This document shows positions 55,865-64,000 of a stretch of 64,000 nucleotides of DNA, in pieces. The stretch's first letter is position 1. Every line of letters starts with the position of its first letter. The notes under the pieces are model-generated. The model was not told the DNA's origin and made no database searches. It saw only the letters and a program-made list of their open reading frames with translations. This DNA comes from Calothrix sp. HK-06 (GTDB taxonomy: Bacteria > Cyanobacteriota > Cyanobacteriia > Cyanobacteriales > Nostocaceae), in contig NZ_MRCD01000010.1 in assembly GCF_001904745.1 (NCBI RefSeq), positions 62,001-126,000 on the forward strand, in the 5' to 3' direction. The translations under genes and the position numbers were made by a program.

Positions 55865-55922
55865 AAAGTGCTGAGTGCTGAGTAGAGTTAGGAGTTACTA
55901 CTCAGCACTTTCTACTCAGCAC
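55865..55922. repeat. Heptamer-repeat hairpin between ftsI and the FtsL-like gene
   Basis: AAAGTGCTGAGTGCTGAGTA, GAGTTAGGAGTTACT, then ACTCAGCACTTTCTACTCAG form inverted arms; nearly the same unit set as 1573-1700. Confidence 0.8.
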
Positions 55923-55925
55923 TAA

Positions 55926-56624
55926 TTAGTAACCAATAGGGATAGAATTTGGCGTTTGGGGTGTATTTACAACGGTAGATGGAGTATCTGGTTTTGAGTC
56001 AGGCGCCGCAGGTAGGAAAATTTGACTTGCGGGACTTGGAGAAGTTAAACCAGCGCTATTGTTTTCTGCTTCGGCAGCTATTTTAGTTTTGAGAGCATTA
56101 TTTGTTATCGTCAACTGTCGCTCGGTACGCTGCAAATCTTGCAACTTGCGGTACGACTTACTCCATAGTTGCTGCGAGTAAACAGTATAACCATACGCAA
56201 TCAACGTTGAGACAACGAGTAAAAACGATAGCACTGAAGTATAACGCTGCAACGAACATAAACGCAACAACCAAGAGGGCATGGTCGCCGCTGCCGAAGA
56301 CATTACAGGAATTTCTTGTTCTGCCAAAGGACGTGATTGAGTTAAGTTACCTTTGGGTTTACTAGATGTTGAACGTGAATGCTGTTTTTTATTCAACTCC
56401 TGAGTCGAAGTCCGAGAAATACTCCCATTTTTATACGTCTGCTGCTTATTCCCCTTTAGAGATACACCTGTCATTGACGATGCAAGTGAATTGTTTGGTT
56501 TACCTTCTTGAACATTAGTACTATCATGTAATACAGATGAATTTGAATTACGGCGTTGAGAACGTCTGCGTCGGAACCAACCGCCCGTTGCAGAACTATC
56601 AACGTTTTTTTTGCGAACAGCCAT
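55926..56624 (-). CDS. FtsL-like division protein candidate
   Basis: 232 residues. Long basic, disordered cytoplasmic part (WFRRRRSQRRNSNSS, about 1-125), one membrane helix (TSVLSFLLVVSTLIAYGYTVY, about 129-149), then a periplasmic coiled coil (SKSYRKLQDLQRTERQLTITNNALKTKIAAEAE) and a Pro/Ser-rich end. Topology and position immediately upstream of ftsI fit FtsL, which joins the FtsQBL complex that activates FtsWI. There is little sequence identity among FtsL proteins, so this is by topology and context. Confidence 0.7.
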   Translation of the reverse strand: MAVRKKNVDSSATGGWFRRRRSQRRNSNSSVLHDSTNVQEGKPNNSLASSMTGVSLKGNKQQTYKNGSISRTSTQELNKKQHSRSTSSKPKGNLTQSRPLAEQEIPVMSSAAATMPSWLLRLCSLQRYTSVLSFLLVVSTLIAYGYTVYSQQLWSKSYRKLQDLQRTERQLTITNNALKTKIAAEAENNSAGLTSPSPASQIFLPAAPDSKPDTPSTVVNTPQTPNSIPIGY

Positions 56625-56962
56625 AACTTTGATTTTGGATTGCGAGTAAGTTATTGTAGACGCTTGTGAGAAACCGGGTTTCTACACTTAATTGCTTGAC
56701 ATTAGCAAGAAATTGCAATTTTTGGTATAATAACAAAGTTGATAATTTCCACAGCGAGCGAAAAAAGCCGCAATCTGTGTCATACCTAACAATATTGTGA
56801 CTTGCAAGCTAGAGTAAAAGCTGTTTAGTACCTTAGATACTGATTTAATGCTCGAAAACACATTTAAATGTGTCATATAAAAAAGGTTAAAAAAAAGCAA
56901 CAAATACGGTATGGTATTCAACAGGCTAAAATTTTATTGCCGCATTTGGTGAAAGAGGAGTT
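56625..56962. other. Intergenic region upstream of the small lipoprotein
   Basis: 338 bp, AT-rich, with a single AGAAACCGGGTTTCT palindrome at 56669-56683 (half of the 68-bp element). A good ribosome site (AAAGAGGAG) ends it. Divergent promoters for the FtsL-like gene and the lipoprotein are expected. Confidence 0.5.
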
Positions 56963-57205
56963 ATGAAAATTAGAATCCTTGGTATTGCTCTCGTTTTAGG
57001 TTTAGCTACAGCTCTCGGCGCCTGCGAAGGTGGCGGTGGTGATGCTGGTGGTGGTGCAGGTACTGCTTCACCTGGTGCAGTAGAACCAACTGATGCAGCT
57101 ACAACCCCTGCTACAACTGCTACAACCCCTGCTACAACTACTACTGGTGCTGCAACTCCTAAAGCTACTGGTACCGCTACTCCTAAAGCTACAAAGTCTC
57201 CCTAA
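56963..57205 (+). CDS. Small Thr/Ala-rich lipoprotein
   Basis: 80 residues. Lipoprotein signal peptide MKIRILGIALVLGLATALGA with a lipobox ending at C21. The mature part is Gly-rich (EGGGGDAGGGAG) then Thr/Ala/Pro/Lys repeats (ATTPATT three times, TPKATGTA, TPKATKSP). Likely attached to a membrane and extended like a stalk. No domain. Repeat structure suggests length variation. Strong ribosome site. Confidence 0.75.
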   Translation: MKIRILGIALVLGLATALGACEGGGGDAGGGAGTASPGAVEPTDAATTPATTATTPATTTTGAATPKATGTATPKATKSP

Positions 57206-57484
57206 GCCTTAGTTGAGATTAGTCACGCTTGTTTTAGTAGTAGCTCACTGCTCCTCACTATTCTGTTTAGTCAGAGTTTCGAGTCTAGTGTGGAGTAAAT
57301 AATATTTCCTTGAAAATGTTCGGATGTAAACTAAATCCGACTAATATTTTCCTGAACTATTTTCTTTAGTCCGTTTTGATTAAAATATTGACCTGACGAA
57401 GCTTTTTGTCTTTGGCAGGTCTTTATTTCTATTTGGGTTTTTTGTCAATTGGTAACTGCTGTTGCCTGGAGCGAGATTTTAAAA

Positions 57485-57814
57485 ATGGATATAAAAATCA
57501 AAAAACTATTTTCATTTATTATTCTTGTTGCTATTACCAGTGTTTTGACTATCGTAGCCAGTAGTTTACGTTTGCCAGCATTATCGTTACCACCACCAGA
57601 TGATATTCCCGAAGAAATCTTACGAACAGAGATTATTACAGCAGCACGTTCGTCGGTTGACGGCAAACCACTTACTGCTGCTGAATACTTAGAACAACAG
57701 TCACAACTAAGTGCAGTTCCACCCCCAAAACTAGACCCAAAGATTCGCGAAAACATTTTTCTGCTGCGTATACGTAGTGCCTTAAAGTCAGTTTTTCCAT
57801 TTTTGAATTTTTAG
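57485..57814 (+). CDS. Conserved hypothetical with N-terminal membrane helix
   Basis: 109 residues from ATG 57485 (MDIKIKKLFSFIILVAITSVLTIVASSLRLPAL); the TTG at 57449 gives an extra 12 unsupported residues. One hydrophobic helix at 8-28, probably an uncleaved anchor or signal peptide, then LPPPDDIPEEILRTEIITAARSSVDGKPLTAAEYLEQQSQL and a basic C-terminal helix. The PLTAAEYLE motif seems conserved in cyanobacteria, but I cannot name a function. It lies 155 bp upstream of glgB. Confidence 0.6.
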   Translation: MDIKIKKLFSFIILVAITSVLTIVASSLRLPALSLPPPDDIPEEILRTEIITAARSSVDGKPLTAAEYLEQQSQLSAVPPPKLDPKIRENIFLLRIRSALKSVFPFLNF

Positions 57815-57969
57815 CTAAACTATTAGCAGTTAAGAGTTGATGCGCCGTCAAAATATGCTTATTTCTGCCTAAGTAGCGACAAAATTGAAAATAAATGTAA
57901 AGAATATATATAGAAATAAATAAAAAAGCAAATTTACTTAACTAATAAATCGCTTACGTAGGTAGCTCC

Positions 57970-60270
57970 ATGTCTATGACCACCATCGCTCCTGAACAGG
58001 TTAACCGCATCATCTGGAACCAGCATCATGACCCTTTTGAAATTCTTGGTTCCCATCTTATCGACCAAAATGGTACAAACGTCTGGGCTGTGCGAGCCTA
58101 CTTACCAAATGCCAGTGCAGTGTGGGTAGTTCTTCCTGAAGAAAGAAAAGAAATTGAAATGGAGAGTGTGCATGACCCGCACTTTTTTGAATGTCGCATT
58201 GAAGCTAAAGAACTAAATAATTACCAGTTACGTATTAAAGAAGGTGAACACGAGCGTGTTACCTATGACCCTTATGCTTTTCGCTCTCCTCGTTTGACCG
58301 AGTTTGATTTACACATTTTCTCAGAAGGAAATCATCATCGCATTTACGAGAAATTAGGAGCGCACTTTATTTCTGTTGATGGTGTAACAGGTGTTTATTT
58401 TGCGGTATGGGCGCCTAATGCTCGTAACGTTTCGGTACTCGGTGATTTCAATAGCTGGGATGGACGTAAACACCAGATGCGTAGGGGTGCTACTGGGGTT
58501 TGGGAATTATTTATACCCGAACTCGAAGTAGGCACACATTATAAGTATGAAATAAAGAACAATGATGGGCACATTTACGAAAAAAGTGACCCTTACGGGT
58601 TTCAACAAGAACCTCGTCCTAAAACAGCTTCGATTGTCACTGACCTAAATTCGTATCAATGGCAAGATGAAGACTGGATGGAAAAACGGCGCCATGCAGA
58701 ACCACTGAACCAACCGATATCGGTTTATGAACTTCATTTAGGTTCGTGGATGCACGGTGCTAGTGCAAACATACCCAAAAATCCTGATGGAACCAATGCA
58801 CTTGTTGTTCCTGTTTCTGAACTAAACCCAGGTGCCCGCTTTTTAACATACCGTGAACTTGCTGAACGTCTTATCCCTTACGTGAAAGAATTGGGATACA
58901 CCCATATTGAAATGTTGCCAATTGCCGAACATCCATTTGATGGGTCTTGGGGATATCAAGTAACTGGATATTACGCACCTACTTCAAGATATGGTACTCC
59001 AGAAGACTTTATGTACTTTATTGACCAATGTCATAAAAATGAGATTGGTGTGATTGTAGACTGGGTGCCGGGACATTTTCCAAAAGATGGACATGGTTTA
59101 GCATTCTTTGACGGTACACATCTTTATGAACATGCTGATCCCCGTAAAGGTGAACATAAAGAATGGGGTACGCTTGTATTTAATTATTCGCGGAATGAAG
59201 TTCGTAACTTTTTAGTCGCGAATGCTTTGTTCTGGTTTGATAAATATCATATTGATGGAATTCGTGTCGATGCTGTGGCATCAATGCTTTATCTTGACTA
59301 CTGCCGTAAAGAAGGAGAATGGGTAACAAATCAATATGGTGGTAGAGAAAATATTGAAGCTGCCGATTTTTTACGCCAAGTCAATCATTTATTGTTTAGC
59401 TATTTTCCAGGTGTACTTTCGATAGCTGAAGAGTCCACATCTTGGCCAATGGTGTCTTGGCCTACATATGTTGGTGGACTTGGCTTTAACTTGAAATGGA
59501 ATATGGGCTGGATGCACGACATGCTAGATTATTTCAGCATGGATCCTTGGTTCCGTCAGTTCCACCAGAACAATATTACTTTTAGTATTTGGTATAATCA
59601 CAGCGAGAACTTCATGCTGGCGCTATCGCATGATGAAGTAGTGCATGGTAAGAGTAATATTATTGGGAAAATGCCCGGTGATAGATGGCAGAAGTTCGCT
59701 AACGTGCGCTGTTTATTTTCATATATGTTTGCTCATCCTGGTAAGAAAACCATGTTTATGAGCATGGAATTTGGGCAATGGAGCGAGTGGAATGTTTGGG
59801 GTGATTTGGAATGGGGTTTGTTACAGCACGAACCACATCATTTGTTAAAGCTGTTTTTCCAAGACTTAAATCATCTTTACCGCAGTGAACCTGCATTATA
59901 TTCCCAAGATTTTGCCCAAGAGGGGTTTGAGTGGATTGATTGTAGCGATAACCGTCATAGTGTTGCTGCGTTTATTCGTCGTGACAAAGACACAAACGAT
60001 TTTATTGTCGTAGTTTGTAACTTCACACCACAACCTCATTCACACTACCGCATTGGTGTTCCTGAACCAGGTTTTTACACTGAGTTATTTAATAGCGATG
60101 CGCGTAAGTACGGCGGTAGTAATATGGGTAACTTAGGAGGTAAGTGGACTGATAACTGGTCGATGCACAATCGCGAGTTCTCATTAGATTTATGCTTACC
60201 CCCACTAGGAGTACTGCTTCTAAAGTTAGATAAAAATAGAACAGCTGCTGTAATGAATCAAGAAGTTTAA
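57970..60270 (+). CDS. glgB: 1,4-alpha-glucan branching enzyme
   Basis: Makes alpha-1,6 branches in glycogen. 766 residues, GH13 subfamily 9. N-terminal carbohydrate-binding modules, then [24 protein letters not shown] (CBM48, about 142-165). The catalytic barrel has [15 protein letters not shown] (nucleophile D434), IAEESTSWP (acid/base E487) and [11 protein letters not shown] (transition-state Asp), with a C-terminal all-beta domain ending [16 protein letters not shown]. Other glycogen genes are not adjacent. The stop codon overlaps the end of a minus-strand kinase fragment. Confidence 0.96.
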   Translation: MSMTTIAPEQVNRIIWNQHHDPFEILGSHLIDQNGTNVWAVRAYLPNASAVWVVLPEERKEIEMESVHDPHFFECRIEAKELNNYQLRIKEGEHERVTYDPYAFRSPRLTEFDLHIFSEGNHHRIYEKLGAHFISVDGVTGVYFAVWAPNARNVSVLGDFNSWDGRKHQMRRGATGVWELFIPELEVGTHYKYEIKNNDGHIYEKSDPYGFQQEPRPKTASIVTDLNSYQWQDEDWMEKRRHAEPLNQPISVYELHLGSWMHGASANIPKNPDGTNALVVPVSELNPGARFLTYRELAERLIPYVKELGYTHIEMLPIAEHPFDGSWGYQVTGYYAPTSRYGTPEDFMYFIDQCHKNEIGVIVDWVPGHFPKDGHGLAFFDGTHLYEHADPRKGEHKEWGTLVFNYSRNEVRNFLVANALFWFDKYHIDGIRVDAVASMLYLDYCRKEGEWVTNQYGGRENIEAADFLRQVNHLLFSYFPGVLSIAEESTSWPMVSWPTYVGGLGFNLKWNMGWMHDMLDYFSMDPWFRQFHQNNITFSIWYNHSENFMLALSHDEVVHGKSNIIGKMPGDRWQKFANVRCLFSYMFAHPGKKTMFMSMEFGQWSEWNVWGDLEWGLLQHEPHHLLKLFFQDLNHLYRSEPALYSQDFAQEGFEWIDCSDNRHSVAAFIRRDKDTNDFIVVVCNFTPQPHSHYRIGVPEPGFYTELFNSDARKYGGSNMGNLGGKWTDNWSMHNREFSLDLCLPPLGVLLLKLDKNRTAAVMNQEV

Positions 60271-60465
60271 TTTTCCATATCTTGTGGAATGGGCACCCTT
60301 GCCCGTTCCAAATAAACAGGCGCCTCACCTATCGGAATCTCAATTTGAAAGTCTGTACCTTTTCCTGGGCTGGAAATACAGCGAAGTTTACCTTTATGCT
60401 TTTCGATAATGATTTGGTAAGCAATAGATAAACCTAACCCAGTTCCTCGACCAAGCTCCCAGCAG
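60267..60465 (-). pseudogene. C-terminal fragment of a sensor histidine kinase
   Basis: The minus frame reads ELGRGTGLGLSIAYQIIIEK, HKGKLRCISSPGKGTDFQIEIP, the G2 box and last strands of an HATPase_c domain. It then runs into the dispersed GGGCAAGGATGCCC repeat (ARVPIPQ). No kinase sequence is found further upstream, where the sequence changes abruptly at about 60465. A relic of a deletion; not functional. Confidence 0.8.
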
Positions 60466-60586
60466 AGCTAAATTTGTTATTACTGATAAGTATTATTCTC
60501 ATCTTTATAAATTATATTACATACTACACCATAAATAGTATTGTTTTATACGTGAATTTTCTAAAATTTAGTGCTGAAGCGCGAGT

Positions 60587-61468
60587 CTATAAATGTCTTC
60601 GTAAAATTCCAATTAGAACGGCTGGCGCCTCAAGATGAAGTAAAATTCCGGTGTTGGGTATTGTGTAAAAGTTTTGAATAGCAGTTGTATTTAACAAAAA
60701 CAATCTTTGTCCAAGACGGAGACTTGTAAATTGTGCTTGTTCTCCCCAAAATATCGTTGTTGGTATTATTAGTTGTTGAATATATAGACTTAAATCGAAA
60801 TATAAGTCACCGCGTAGAAATGCTAAAGCTGAAAATTTTGCATTTGGTTGTTGTGCGCTATATAAATATGCTTGTACCATTTCTTGTGTGACAAGTTGAG
60901 GAGATACGAAGAGGAAACTTTGTAAAAAATTACGAACCGCTAGTTCATTCTCGGCGCCTAAAGTATATATCAAGTCTTCTAACAGGGGTAAGCTAATAAG
61001 TCCAAGTGGTAAGCGTCTACCGGCACCTTCGCCAAAGTCATTAAATCCGGAAGGACAAATAAGAAATAATTGTTTAAATAAACTTGGTTGAGTAATAGCG
61101 AGTCGAATTGCTAAAGCAGCAGTCAATGAAGATGCAATAACTGTAACGGGAGAATCACAAGTTTGATTAATAAATTCTCTAATCGTGGTTAGATAATCAT
61201 TAATAGTATAGTTACGAACTGGATGTGCGGAATCTCCCCAGCCAATTAAATCAGGCACCAAAATTCGATGTGTTGCGGCAAAAGCTGGATAGACTTTAGA
61301 CCATTCGTAAGCAGAGGCGCCACCACCAAAGTTATGTAGAAATAGAAGCGTGGGTCTTTGATGTTCGTCTATTAACCAGGGAGCGCTTGTTTGAGTGTAG
61401 TAAACTATTGAACCAAGCGACGTTGGAATAACTTTTTGCCCAAAACCAGGTGGTTGAAATTGAATCAC
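60587..61468 (-). CDS. Alpha/beta hydrolase fold protein
   Basis: 293 residues. Oxyanion-side motif LLFLHNFGGGASAYEW, VPDLIGWGDSAHP, and a nucleophile elbow VIASSLTAALAIRLA, where the usual G-x-S-x-G reads A-S-S-L-T. The C-terminal His region is GILLHLEAP. An unusual elbow suggests either altered chemistry or a non-classical branch, seen in some cyanobacterial hydrolases. Substrate unknown. The following DUF99 gene starts on the same strand upstream with a 39-bp gap, so they may be co-transcribed. Confidence 0.75.
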   Translation of the reverse strand: MIQFQPPGFGQKVIPTSLGSIVYYTQTSAPWLIDEHQRPTLLFLHNFGGGASAYEWSKVYPAFAATHRILVPDLIGWGDSAHPVRNYTINDYLTTIREFINQTCDSPVTVIASSLTAALAIRLAITQPSLFKQLFLICPSGFNDFGEGAGRRLPLGLISLPLLEDLIYTLGAENELAVRNFLQSFLFVSPQLVTQEMVQAYLYSAQQPNAKFSALAFLRGDLYFDLSLYIQQLIIPTTIFWGEQAQFTSLRLGQRLFLLNTTAIQNFYTIPNTGILLHLEAPAVLIGILRRHL

Positions 61469-61507
61469 GTTTTTACCCTGTTAAATAAAACCACAAGTAA
61501 TTATATT

Positions 61508-62092
61508 TTAAGCAGAACTGCTGCTTTCACCTTTGATTACTGCTGCTCCAATCAGATGGGCTAATCTCAAAGCTTCGGGAACTTTACCGCAGTCAGTTAA
61601 CCGCTGTAGTACAGATGCTATTACTGAAGCATGTTCCCCACAAACTTGAAAAACAAAAGGTGGGTATTCATAAATTGTTCCTGCGCTTCTAAGTAGCTCT
61701 AATCGTTTTTCAGGATAAGGTAAACGATTTATTGGCTCTAGCATTGCCGTTAAATCAGGTTGTCTTCGCATTACAGCAACACAAGGTATTTGTAAACGCG
61801 CGCACAATTCAGGTAAATTAACAAAATTTAATCCACCAAATCCAATTCCATCAAGTAACACAATATGTAATTGTGGCAGAAACTTACCACCAATGAGTAA
61901 ATTACATATTGTATCGGTAGAATCAAAACCATCTTGTTGAATTTGTCCCCACACCATTCCTTCAAACCGGGTTTGCGCGCAAATAATCCCCGCTAGGTTG
62001 ACATTCTCTTTTGAACCGCGAATAAATGGAGCATCATCGAAACCGATGACGCGGATTGTTCGATTCAATTTGAGCAATGATTCTAGTTTCAT
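61508..62092 (-). CDS. DUF99 family protein
   Basis: 194 residues. RVIGFDDAPFIRGSKENVNLAGIICAQTRFEGMVWGQIQQDGFDSTD and IVLLDGIGFGGLNFVNLPELCARLQIPCVAVMRRQPD match DUF99, structurally an RNase H/endonuclease V-like fold. A related archaeal protein has been described as a dU-specific endonuclease. Conserved D19-D20 and D-G (DGIGFGG) are candidate metal ligands. Upstream on the same strand as the hydrolase. Confidence 0.85.
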   Translation of the reverse strand: MKLESLLKLNRTIRVIGFDDAPFIRGSKENVNLAGIICAQTRFEGMVWGQIQQDGFDSTDTICNLLIGGKFLPQLHIVLLDGIGFGGLNFVNLPELCARLQIPCVAVMRRQPDLTAMLEPINRLPYPEKRLELLRSAGTIYEYPPFVFQVCGEHASVIASVLQRLTDCGKVPEALRLAHLIGAAVIKGESSSSA

Positions 62093-62583
62093 AGCGAGTT
62101 AAATTTTTATATACGTAGGAAAAACAGTATTATCTGTAACACTATTGCTGTAGCACGGATTTACATTTTTGTGGTCAATCGATACAATACAACTAATGAA
62201 TTTTGACAACGACAAAAAAATAAAAGCTGACTTCAACCTTTACCAGTAGATGAAGCCAGCGCTTGTAAAATCAACTTTATTCACAGCAATCGAGTTGAAT
62301 ATTAGTACTTATCATTGTCCAGATGATGAAGTACTCAGGGTGTTGATAAGTTAACAGTTGAGCATAAAAAGCGGCAAAATGCTTTTATTCTCTGCTAACA
62401 CCATCTTATTAGTTCAGATTTACCAGTTAAAGTTTTAGACATGTTGCGCTCTCGCCTTTAAGCTGCTCTAACCTTAAGAGCGTGAGCTTGCGACATGTAT
62501 GAAGCTTGTATTGCAACCGAAAGTTCGGACATTAAAGCATCACAACAGTGAACTGATGGAACTGAAATTTATGGTGCCAACTT
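62093..62583. other. Intergenic region with long imperfect hairpin
   Basis: 491 bp with no credible gene. 62439-62498 can fold into an imperfect hairpin with ends ACATGTTGCG and CGACATGT, about 85 bases downstream of the Ycf29-like stop (minus strand), possibly its terminator or a repeat element. Convergent genes do not occur here: the DUF99 gene starts at 62092 and its promoter must lie in this stretch. Confidence 0.45.
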
Positions 62584-63231
62584 TTAAGCCATTTGGTTTT
62601 CAATCGCCCACCGTGCCAACTCGGTACGGTTATGGAGATTGGTTTTGCCTAACATATTGGAAACATGGCTTTCTACAGTTCGCTGACTAACGTTGAGTTC
62701 TTCAGCAATTTCGCGGTTAGCTAAACCTCGTGCAACAAACTGAACAACCTTGAGTTCGGTTGGAGTTAACTGTACATCGAAGGGAACTTGGATCCGAGAA
62801 CCATTTTCTCCTCCTTTGGCTTGGTGTTCTTTCCAACGAATCGTTTGTTTGAGGGAAGATTCAACTTGCGCGACGAGTTCCTCTGGTTCAAAAGGCTTGA
62901 CCATATAAACATCGGCGCCTTTGTTGAGTCCTTTAACACGGTCGGCACTTTGTCCTTTCGCGGACAAAAATAGTACGGGAATCCAACTAGTGCGCTCAGT
63001 TTGCCGGACTTGTTCAACAAAGGTGTATCCATCCATTTCTGGCATCATCACGTCGCAAATAATCATGTCTGGAATATCCTGCTCTAAAATTTCCAGAGCT
63101 TCGCGACCATTTTCGGCAGTGATGACTTCGTATCCTCGGAATTCCAAGTAATCCTTGACCAGCAAAATGAGGTTGGGGTCATCATCGATAAGTAAAAGTC
63201 GTTTATGTTCTTTCATGCTGGGTTCTTTCAT
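62584..63231 (-). CDS. Response regulator with LuxR-type DNA-binding domain (Ycf29-like)
   Basis: 215 residues when started at ATG 63231 (MKEPSMKEHKRLLLIDDD); ATG 63216 is an equal alternative, while the TTG at 63318 extends into unconserved sequence. Receiver: DDD, phospho-acceptor D60 in MIICDVMMPEMDGY, LFLSAKGQSADR, and VKPFEPEEL. C-terminal LuxR/NarL helix-turn-helix: LTPTELKVVQFVARGLANREIAEELNVSQRTVESHVSNMLGKTNLHNRTELARWA. The combination of OmpR-like receiver with LuxR output resembles Ycf29 of algal plastids. No kinase neighbour. Confidence 0.87.
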   Translation of the reverse strand: MKEPSMKEHKRLLLIDDDPNLILLVKDYLEFRGYEVITAENGREALEILEQDIPDMIICDVMMPEMDGYTFVEQVRQTERTSWIPVLFLSAKGQSADRVKGLNKGADVYMVKPFEPEELVAQVESSLKQTIRWKEHQAKGGENGSRIQVPFDVQLTPTELKVVQFVARGLANREIAEELNVSQRTVESHVSNMLGKTNLHNRTELARWAIENQMA

Positions 63232-63318
63232 AGCAGTGGCACTTGTCGCACTTCGGTCCATGAGGTCTTGATTCGTTATCCTCTGTATTGAGTGGTTCAG
63301 ATGTTGGTTTTCCCACAA

Positions 63319-64000
63319 AACTTGCCAGTACTCTTTTTAGTTTCCAAAGTGACCAACACTTCTTTTAACCGCAAGACTTGGGGCAAAAGTCCAGTAAGGA
63401 TACGTAGAGCAGTAGTATTTATAATGCGCTATTATATATCGCTTTGAAGAGTGCGGGTGAAAAAACACTGATTAAATAATAATTATTCAAGTTTACCGGA
63501 TCGGTATTGGTACTAGATGCCCCCAGGTAAACAACCCGCGTCGCGCATAGCTTACTGCTTGTTCATATCCCTCACGCGTTGGTGAAGAAACCTTGTTAGA
63601 GTAATAAAGCAGGTGTCCTGGTTAAATTAGTTCTTGAATAAGACGTTCAATCATTTTACTCTTCGCGGGCGAAAAAGACCGCACCATCCACGTAAACTAC
63701 CATTATCGTTCGAGAGCAACAAACTCGCAAGCAGTTCGTTAATTGTTCTGAAAATTAACTGAGTAAACCGGAAGCAAATAATCGAGTTTAGTTTTTTGAG
63801 AAGTTTTTCAAGTAATTCCATAATTCCAAATAATCTTGGTTTGGGCAACCGACTATTAAATGGAAGAAAGAGCAACCTCTAAAAACAGCCTGAACAACAG
63901 CGTGCCCTTACTCTCGTTAAATCTACAGAATTACTTAGGATTTTTTGACCGGATAGCTTGGTAGATTTTGGTATTTTACTGCCCTTGATTAGCATCATCT
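63319..64000. other. Window end, no gene recognised
   Basis: 682 bp containing the promoter region of the Ycf29-like gene. A minus-strand frame at 63651-63875 (74 residues, LLEKLLKKLNSIICFRFTQL) is not supported by a start signal or known family and is left out. Sequence is AT-rich toward the end. Confidence 0.4.

Noticed and set aside
63651-63875. A 74-residue minus-strand frame at the window end
   Set aside because: No ribosome site, no domain, and low-complexity Leu/Lys content.
1-64000. tRNA, rRNA or CRISPR arrays
   Set aside because: No TTCGA-type T-loop with matching acceptor arms and no regularly spaced direct repeats of 25-40 bases were seen. A tRNAscan/CRISPR search would settle this.

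Overview
The window is chromosomal DNA from a cyanobacterium, probably a filamentous heterocyst-type lineage. The evidence is a photosystem II gene (psbI), a ferredoxin-type divinyl chlorophyllide reductase (bciB), Ycf51 and Ycf29 homologues, a cyanobacterial LptD-like DUF3769 protein, DUF3143 and a dnaK3-type chaperone cluster, plus intergenic heptamer and palindrome repeats of the kind common in that phylum. Base composition is AT-rich (about 40% GC by eye). The most striking genome-wide signal is that the classic cyanobacterial palindrome HIP1 (GCGATCGC) is absent. GGCGCC instead occurs about 99 times (roughly one per 650 bp, a few expected), while GATC was found only about 12 times (over 200 expected).

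Layout. 0.2-3.4 kb: lysA, cdaA (c-di-AMP synthase) and uppS, the last two overlapping. 3.4-7.9 kb, minus strand: dnaK, dnaJ, a membrane J-protein and a DUF3143 protein. 8.1-9.6 kb: M28 peptidase and Uma2 nuclease. 9.7-12.6 kb: a wrecked XcyI-like restriction-modification locus with a 1510-bp insertion sequence inside the endonuclease gene. The reading frame can be rejoined exactly by removing the element and one 6-bp target duplication. 12.6-17.2 kb: orphan small proteins, a bestrophin, a degenerate two-gene unit with a retropepsin-like fold, and an O-antigen-ligase-like protein. 17.3-31.1 kb: mostly housekeeping and conserved cyanobacterial genes (YaaW-like, FAD amine-oxidase-like, DUF3140/DUF2945 stress pair, Ycf51, Fe-ADH plus class I aminotransferase, HD protein, DUF2079, acyltransferase, OmpR regulator, hisG, methyltransferase). 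31.1-47.8 kb: GH38 alpha-mannosidase, unknown conserved proteins, LptD-like protein, psbI, pyrB, mgtE and a GH15/phosphorylase-kinase-like protein. 47.9-50.6 kb: a minus-strand unit of a Gly-rich membrane/WD40/J-domain protein and a coiled-coil PspA-like protein split by an in-frame amber codon. 51.1-52.6 kb: an intact ISL3 element. 52.7-63.3 kb: bciB, ftsI with an FtsL-like partner, a small lipoprotein, glgB, a histidine-kinase fragment, an alpha/beta hydrolase, DUF99 and a Ycf29-like regulator.

Themes. Chaperone and membrane-stress genes recur: dnaK/dnaJ, two further J-domain proteins and the PspA-like/WD40-J unit. Envelope biogenesis is well represented (uppS, ftsI/ftsL-like, LptD-like, O-antigen ligase-like, DUF2079, acyltransferase). 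Carbon storage appears through glgB and the GH15-like protein. At least five families of short dispersed repeats lie between genes, and three of them have entered coding sequence without breaking the frame. No rRNA, tRNA or CRISPR array was recognised.
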